Below are positions 13,245-17,665 of a stretch of DNA of 17,665 nt, piece after piece. Positions within the stretch are counted from its first letter, which is position 1; every line of letters starts with the position of its first letter. The notes beneath the pieces were generated by a model. The model ran no database searches, was not told the origin of the DNA, and was given only the letters and a program-made list of their open reading frames with translations. Both the position numbers and the translations under genes were made by a program. Origin of the DNA: Microcoleaceae cyanobacterium UBA11344 (GTDB lineage: Bacteria > Cyanobacteriota > Cyanobacteriia > Cyanobacteriales > Microcoleaceae); the NCBI GenBank assembly GCA_003483675.1, contig DMYK01000520.1:1-17665 (forward strand), given 5' to 3'.

Positions 13245-14329
13245 ATGAATAATGAACCGTTGCCTCTCCATGAACTGCTGTCTCAATTCCTGTTACCCGC
13301 GGCTCAATCCATCCCCTTAACTCGGTTGCTTCCCATCACCGGAACGTTACAAACCCTCAATCAGAGATTAGCTCATCGGCCACTACTGGACTTTCTGAAT
13401 TACAATTTGCGGGGCATTGGACAGGTTATTTTTGTCAATAACCCTATCAGTGGATTGCTGATTTTAGTTGCCTTGTTCATCCAATCTCCCTGGGTGGGGG
13501 TGATGAGTGTGGTTGGTTTTTTGGCATCAACACTGACCGCGATCGCATTTAATCTCGATCGCAATAGTCTCCGTAATGGCATCTTTGGCTACAGATGAAA
13601 TTCCCCCCTAACCTTGCCTTTTATTGCGGCAACATTGCTATTTCTGGCGATCGCAGTTTGGATACCCCAACCCTTTTTTAATCCGGGAACACCACCTGCT
13701 ACTACATCCCCATCACCCCTTAACTGGCTTCGCATTTTTGCCTCTCTCCCTCCCGTCATTAGTCCCAGTTGCCCTCCACGCGATCGCCAGCCCCGAAGAA
13801 CATCGCCAGCGTTACCTAGTTTCAAAAGAAATCATCACCACCTTTCGTCATCAGATGAAAACAGCAATAGCAGGCACCCCAGCGATATTTGTTTGAGTCT
13901 GCCTCCGCCACCACCAGAGGGGATCTCGAATATCTGTTCAATGCTATTGATACCGATTCCAGTAATACACTTTCAGTTTCAGAATTGGCCGAACATTTGT
14001 GGCAAGTTAAAAGAGGTATCTCAGAAGAAGAATTGGATTATTTATTTCCTTGTCTAGATATCGATCGCAGTGGTGAGATTGACCTTGCTGAGTTTTGTGA
14101 ATTGTTACTGCGTCAGCAACGATTGATGTCTAACTATCAGGAATTCATCACCTATTTTTTGCCTGATGCCAACCAGGATAATGCCATCAGTATTGATGAA
14201 ATGAATCTGGCTTTTGCCAGTGTTGGTGAATCGCCACTTAATGTAGAAGAAGTAAACTTTTTAAATCCCATGATGGATGGAGAATCCATGAGCTGGAATC
14301 GTTTTATTGAATTGTTGTTGGTGACTTAA
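13245..14329 (+). pseudogene. Urea transporter (UT family) with EF-hand C-terminus, multiply disrupted
   Basis: From ATG 13245 the frame reads a UT-family N-terminal half: 'LNYNLRGIGQVIFVNNPISG', 'LLILVALFIQSPWVGVMS', 'ASTLTAIAFNLDRNSLRNGI', 'FGY'. These proteins form a channel that passes urea down its gradient. The usual 'NGVLVG' block is missing: a TGA falls at 13596-13598, then in the same frame 'LTLPFIAATLLFLAIAVWIP' resumes, as expected near the end of a UT half, so an internal deletion is inferred. Reading then shifts to a second frame ('ALHAIASPEEHRQRYLVSKE', ~13765-13890) and to a third at ~13885 for the EF-hand part (13889-14329). At least one stop and two frameshifts. It lies 125 nt after the arginase relic. 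Confidence 0.75.
13889..14329 (+). CDS. EF-hand domain segment (C-terminal part of urea-transporter relic)
   Basis: 146 codons open from a TTG that is not a convincing start. Three EF-hand loops are clear: 'DTDSSNTLSVSE', 'DIDRSGEIDLAE' and 'DANQDNAISIDE', each with Asp at positions 1 and Glu at 12. A fourth, around 'MMDGESMSWNRF', is degenerate. The pattern is calmodulin-like. It is entered separately because the frame is intact, but sequence just upstream in another frame suggests continuity with the transporter, making it the Ca2+-sensing tail of that protein. No ribosome binding site is seen, so independent translation is unlikely. Confidence 0.65.
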   Translation: MFESASATTRGDLEYLFNAIDTDSSNTLSVSELAEHLWQVKRGISEEELDYLFPCLDIDRSGEIDLAEFCELLLRQQRLMSNYQEFITYFLPDANQDNAISIDEMNLAFASVGESPLNVEEVNFLNPMMDGESMSWNRFIELLLVT

Positions 14330-14358
14330 TTTATCAAGACTTATGCAAAGACTCTAAA

Positions 14359-14538
14359 TATAGCATTTCTCAGTCTTATGAAGTACAGTAAGCGAATGCT
14401 TCTTTGGATTCCCGCATTCGCGGGAATGACATCATACAGCACTTTTCAAATAAGTAAAACCTCACCCCCTAACCCCTCTCCTACTACTGGGGTTGGGGGG
14501 TGAGGGTGTACTTCATCAATGTGAAAAACGCCGTATTA
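14359..14538. repeat. Composite terminal-inverted-repeat element, copy B
   Basis: The left end 'cttatgaagtacag' and the right end 'tgtacttcat...cgccgtat' match the ends of copies at 3441 and 15599. A second internal end, 'tacagcacttttcaaataag' (14435), indicates nesting of two elements. It contains two hairpins, 'attcccgc/gcgggaat' (14408-14427) and a C-run/G-run stem at 14461-14506. No coding capacity. Confidence 0.6.
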
Positions 14539-14613
14539 ACAGTTTGAGGGTCTGGTTTCCAAACCCCTACCTGTCCCAACAGGGGCGGTTGCTAGATCTG
14601 CTGCTTTTGCTCC

Positions 14614-15396
14614 TTAACCATGAATAAAAAAGTAGCCCGTCATAATAAAAGCAATAACTATCACAAATTTACGCACTAATTTAGGATCTAGTTTACGCGC
14701 ATAGTGGGCGATTAAGTAACTTCCCAGTGCTCCACCCACCGCCATTAAAATTGCTTGATGCCAAACTATTAAACCCGCCAAACAAAACGGAACAATGGCA
14801 ATACCATTAACACAACTCGCAAGAAATACTTTAAAAGCATTCATTTCGTGAATATTTTTCATTCCTAAAAATGACAATGCTGCTAACATTAAAATACTCA
14901 TTCCTCCACCGAAAAAACCTCCATAAATGGAGATAATTAGTTGAGCAATGAGCATAGTTAATAACGGAGGATGCTCAGGGGATGATTTCTCACTTTGTTT
15001 TTGAAACAACTTTTTAAGCCGTTCGCCAAAGGTAAAAACAAGAGTTGCTAATAATAATAGGTAAGGGAGCAGTTTTTTAAACAGATCTGAAGAGGTATAT
15101 AACAAAGCTATAGAGCCAAGCAAGCCACCAATTAAACTGGTGATACACAGCAGCAACATGGCTCGTTTTTGGATATTCAGATCCTTAAAATAAGCTGCTA
15201 TACTAGCTATTTGAGCAAACCAAAGAGCCGTATTATTAGTAGCATTAGCCGCGATGGGGGGCATTCCTGTAAAAATCAGCATTGGAAAAGTAATAAAACT
15301 ACCTCCTCCGGCTACAGCATTAAGTCCGCCTGCAATGAATGCGCTACTAAACAAGAGTAAAGTATTGACAAGTGTTAAGGGTGGGGGATTGATCAT
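14614..15396 (-). CDS. TauE/SafE-family membrane permease
   Basis: 260 residues with about eight hydrophobic helices. TauE/SafE (DUF81) proteins are putative exporters of sulfite or small organosulfonate and organic acid anions. Both half-repeats carry the family glycine motif: 'GGLNAVAGGGSFITFPML' in the first half and 'YGGFFGGGMSILML' in the second; 'ANATNNTALW' follows the first, as usual. A polar loop ('KQSEKSSPEHPP') splits the halves. ATG 15396 (MINPPPLTLV) is preferred over an upstream start at 15465, because the extra 23 residues are encoded by an interspersed repeat and do not look like a membrane N-terminus; GGAA lies upstream of 15396. The neighbouring gene encodes a PEP-mutase-like enzyme on the same strand, but repeats separate them, so an operon is uncertain. 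Substrate unknown. Confidence 0.85.
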   Translation of the reverse strand: MINPPPLTLVNTLLLFSSAFIAGGLNAVAGGGSFITFPMLIFTGMPPIAANATNNTALWFAQIASIAAYFKDLNIQKRAMLLLCITSLIGGLLGSIALLYTSSDLFKKLLPYLLLLATLVFTFGERLKKLFQKQSEKSSPEHPPLLTMLIAQLIISIYGGFFGGGMSILMLAALSFLGMKNIHEMNAFKVFLASCVNGIAIVPFCLAGLIVWHQAILMAVGGALGSYLIAHYARKLDPKLVRKFVIVIAFIMTGYFFIHG

Positions 15397-15425
15397 AAAA
15401 ATTCCGATAAGTGGGAAATGATCGC

Positions 15426-15516
15426 GCACTTCGACTACCCATCGACACTGAGCGTAGCAGCGCACTGAGCCCTTCGACTACGCTCAGGGTAAACTCCGTC
15501 GAAGTGTCGAAGGGCA
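15426..15516. repeat. Interspersed 'cttcgac/ctcaggg' hairpin repeats
   Basis: Several inverted copies of 'cttcgac' and 'cactgagcg', including the stem CTGAGC/GCTCAG at 15465-15487. This is a dispersed cyanobacterial repeat type, lying directly upstream of the permease start. A further hairpin GTTAGAAG/CTTCTAAC sits at 15575-15596 without a T-run on its 3' side on either strand. Confidence 0.65.
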
Positions 15517-15598
15517 GTACAAGTCTAAAGACTTCAGACGGAAGCGACGCGGATAAATCCCCTCGCGTTTTTTAGTTAGAAGCATGACCTTCTAACAG

Positions 15599-15704
15599 CT
15601 ACAGCGTATCCCAGGTTTATGAAGTGCAGCTTTAGACAAGGCAATGCCGTGTCCCTACGGATACCGATCTGGGTGTACTTCATAAACGTGGAATCTGCTG
15701 TATA
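15599..15704. repeat. Short terminal-inverted-repeat element, copy C
   Basis: The left end 'ctacagc...aggtttatgaagtgcag' pairs with the right end 'tgtacttcataaacgtgg...tgctgtata' over about 30 nt, imperfectly. It ends 6 nt before the stop of the PEP-mutase-like gene. Same family as 3441-3538 and 14359-14538. Confidence 0.7.
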
Positions 15705-15710
15705 TACAGA

Positions 15711-16547
15711 TTAGGATTTAGAACTACGATTCCTCAGATTTTGGTGCAAAAAATCGTTACATTCCTGAACGCCGATCAGTTCCTTAAGTAGTAAGCCTTC
15801 TCGCTCCTTCAAAAGCTTCATTTCATGATGAATAGCCGTCTTAGCTGCAAACAGACAAGGGGTACTGTAGTTGACCAAAGATACCCCTAGATTTTCTAAC
15901 TCTTCTAAACTACATGATGGTGATTTGCCCCCCGCGATCTGGTTAAACATCAGAGGTTTTGATTGTGCTGCCTTTAATGTTTTTAAAACATTAAGATCCG
16001 TAAGACCATCTGCTAAAACTGCATCTGCTCCCACCTTGTCAAAAGCCTGAACTCTACGGACAATCTCATCGATATCACTATGATCAGTACGAGCGACGAC
16101 AAATAAATCTTCACGGGTTGCTAAAACTTGTTGCAATTTCTCCAAATCATCCAACTCCATGATTTGTTTGCCATCCACATGACCACAACGCCGAGGTCTT
16201 TGTTGGTCTTCCAAAATCACTCCTGAAGCTCCGGCAGCCTCAAGTAAATGTACCACATGACAGGCGACTTCAGCATCGGTATAACCATCATCTATATCGA
16301 CGATGATATGGTGGTTAGGTAGGATTGTTCTAACTCTTTGAACAAAGTTGACAATATCTGTCCAAGCAATAAATCCAATATCAGGTAATCCGTAATAGCT
16401 GGCTGCAAACCCAAAGCCGCTAATAAAAATTCCATCGTAGTATTGACCGGCAATAGAGGCTGAAAATACGTCATAAACCCCAATAAAAGGAATGATGGAT
16501 CGCTCGGGAATAGCTCGATTTAATTTTTTGCCAGCACAGAGTGTCAT
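15711..16547 (-). CDS. PEP mutase / isocitrate lyase family protein
   Basis: 278 residues of the (beta/alpha)8 PEP mutase/ICL superfamily, which make or break C-C or C-P bonds next to a carboxylate. Seen in order: 'FIGVYDVFSASIAG', 'IVDIDDGYTD' (Mg-binding Asp pair), 'VILEDQQRPRRCGHVDGK' (active-site loop with the Cys of the K[KR]CGH class), 'VVARTDHSDIDE' and 'MFNQIAGGKSP'. The Cys loop points to the lyase branch (isocitrate, methylisocitrate or dimethylmalate lyase type, or oxaloacetate hydrolase) rather than true PEP mutase; the substrate cannot be fixed from sequence. Length fits short family members. The ATG at 16547 is the only sensible start. It is upstream of a TauE/SafE permease on the same strand with ~310 nt of repeats between. 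Confidence 0.84.
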   Translation of the reverse strand: MTLCAGKKLNRAIPERSIIPFIGVYDVFSASIAGQYYDGIFISGFGFAASYYGLPDIGFIAWTDIVNFVQRVRTILPNHHIIVDIDDGYTDAEVACHVVHLLEAAGASGVILEDQQRPRRCGHVDGKQIMELDDLEKLQQVLATREDLFVVARTDHSDIDEIVRRVQAFDKVGADAVLADGLTDLNVLKTLKAAQSKPLMFNQIAGGKSPSCSLEELENLGVSLVNYSTPCLFAAKTAIHHEMKLLKEREGLLLKELIGVQECNDFLHQNLRNRSSKS

Positions 16548-16695
16548 GATATTAATTTGGGATTTGAGAAACTCTAAAACAATAAACTGTTCACAACTAA
16601 TTTCCCTAGCGAGTATGGAGTGTTATGCAGTGGTATCTATTAAACACCATATCCAGCCTGATGTCAAGACCTATTTTTTGCCATCGGACATAAAT

Positions 16696-17665
16696 TTAAT
16701 TGTTTGTGACCCCATCTTCCAGAGACTTATACTTTGAGCCATCAGGCATAATCGCACCTTCCCGAAAAGCACTACTCAGTTCATAATCGCTCACTTTAGC
16801 ATTTTTGAGATTAGCACCAGTTAGATAAGCACCCTCCATGTTAGCACCACTCAAACTAGCATCTCTCAAATCTGCACCACTCAGGTTTGCATTACTCAAA
16901 TCTGCACAAATCAAATTAGCATTACTGAGATTAGCACTACTAAGATTAGCCTGAGTCAAGCGAGCAAAACCCAGTTTTGCATGACTTAAATTTGCAGCAC
17001 TAAGTTTAGTATGACTGAGATTAGCATTATCTAAATTGGCATAGCTCAAATTAGCATTACTCAAGTCGCTTTCCATCAAATTGGCTTTACTGAGATTAGC
17101 ATGGGAGAGATTAATATCTACTAACTCTGCACCAGGAGCATCCAAACCTCTCAAAGAAACACCATCCTCATTCAAATCTTGCAGGGCCAAAATTCTGGCA
17201 TAACTAACTTTAACATTGTGTGCTGCATCAACTATACTCCAAGCTTGGTAATGAAATTGCTTCCTGCGATCTGGAGCTTCTTTAATAAATAGAACTAGCG
17301 CCACCACCAGACTGATAGTATCAGCAGCACCTAAAGCCTCTCCCAGCACAGAATTATCATCGACAATTATCAGGAATACCGTAAACATAACTGCCGCAAG
17401 TACAGCGACTAACCATACTGGTGCTTCCCAGAAAGCATCAATAAGTTTACTAGGAATTTGTTTGAGGACTTCACTTAATGGCTGTTCTGATATTTGGGTC
17501 TGAAATTGCTGATAATTAACGGTAAAATTATTGATAATGTCTTTGAAAACTTTACCATCTAACTGAATCGATATAAGAGCTTTTTTCTCTGGCTCTGCTG
17601 TGGGCTGAAATAGCTGAGATTCTTTTGGGGTTTCGGCTGTTAATGTTGAAGGTTTTGCTAAAGTT
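16696..17665 (-). CDS. Membrane-anchored pentapeptide-repeat protein (3' part)
   Basis: The frame is open to the window end, so the N-terminus is outside; 322 residues are visible and an internal ATG at 17388 is not the start. The visible N-part is polar ('EPEKKALISIQLDGKVFKDI'), then come two hydrophobic segments ('WLVAVLAAVMFTVFLIIV' and 'ISLVVALVLFIKE'), then from about residue 165 on roughly two dozen A(D/N)LxX pentapeptides ('SHANLSKANL', 'SNANLSYANL', 'SGADLRDASL'), which fold as a right-handed quadrilateral beta-helix. The tail 'SSAFREGAIMPDGSKY' is the common end cap of cyanobacterial proteins of this kind. Function unknown; the helix probably sits on one face of a membrane. Confidence 0.85.
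   Translation of the reverse strand, partial: TLAKPSTLTAETPKESQLFQPTAEPEKKALISIQLDGKVFKDIINNFTVNYQQFQTQISEQPLSEVLKQIPSKLIDAFWEAPVWLVAVLAAVMFTVFLIIVDDNSVLGEALGAADTISLVVALVLFIKEAPDRRKQFHYQAWSIVDAAHNVKVSYARILALQDLNEDGVSLRGLDAPGAELVDINLSHANLSKANLMESDLSNANLSYANLDNANLSHTKLSAANLSHAKLGFARLTQANLSSANLSNANLICADLSNANLSGADLRDASLSGANMEGAYLTGANLKNAKVSDYELSSAFREGAIMPDGSKYKSLEDGVTNN

Noticed and set aside
13614..14057. 147-codon ORF as a separate gene
   Set aside because: Its first part is in-frame urea-transporter sequence after an internal stop; the rest reads through the EF-hand region in the wrong frame.
1..17665. Transposase, phage, tRNA or rRNA genes
   Set aside because: No ORF with transposase, integrase or phage motifs, and no tRNA cloverleaf or rRNA sequence was recognised; only non-coding repeat elements are present.

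Overview
The window looks like chromosomal DNA of a filamentous cyanobacterium, probably of the Oscillatoria/Microcoleus type. The signs are several GCGATCGC (HIP1) octamers, PEP-CTERM proteins with the cyanobacterial 'VPENASP' signal, RTX nonapeptide proteins, a MscS channel with a cyclic-nucleotide-type domain, and many short interspersed hairpin repeats. Genus is inference only; no rRNA or tRNA gene was seen.

Layout. 1-426 is the 3' part of rimI. 427-700 is a triplicated hairpin repeat. 728-3299 holds two tandem paralogous PEP-CTERM genes with a shared, highly conserved leader, then the deleted remains of a lipase-RTX gene. 3665-5341 holds a histidine-phosphatase fragment fused to a frameshifted membrane/EF-hand gene, then a globin lacking its C-terminal part. 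5470-7147 is a broken class III adenylate cyclase (catalytic half still open), followed by an intact MscS channel with a cyclic-nucleotide-binding-like domain whose 3' end has been rewritten by a small terminal-inverted-repeat element (8716-8854). On the minus strand, 11480-8918 mirrors the left side: conserved leader, a third PEP-CTERM copy that has lost its signal peptide, a lipase ORF, an RTX ORF and a terminator. 12006-14329 holds an arginase pseudogene and a urea-transporter/EF-hand pseudogene. 14614-17665 is quieter: a TauE/SafE permease, a PEP mutase/isocitrate lyase family enzyme and the 3' part of a membrane-anchored pentapeptide-repeat protein, all on the minus strand.

The main structural point is an inverted duplication. 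About 1508-3562 (plus) and 11535-8918 (minus) are the same unit of leader, PEP-CTERM gene, lipase-RTX and terminator, flanking about 5.3 kb of signalling genes. Each arm has decayed differently: the left lost 879 nt of lipase-RTX but gained four RTX repeats; the right lost a signal peptide and has a frame break between lipase and RTX. A 5' fragment of the adenylate cyclase also exists in inverted orientation at 11806-11930.

Functionally the window groups extracellular Ca-binding and PEP-CTERM proteins, EF-hand proteins, a cAMP-type cyclase beside a cNMP-type channel, and an arginase beside a urea channel. Many of these genes carry internal deletions, stops or frameshifts, so this reads as an accessory region in active decay. 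Genes that look intact are rimI (partial by window edge), the first two PEP-CTERM genes, the MscS channel, the TauE permease, the PEP-mutase-like enzyme and the pentapeptide protein (partial by window edge).
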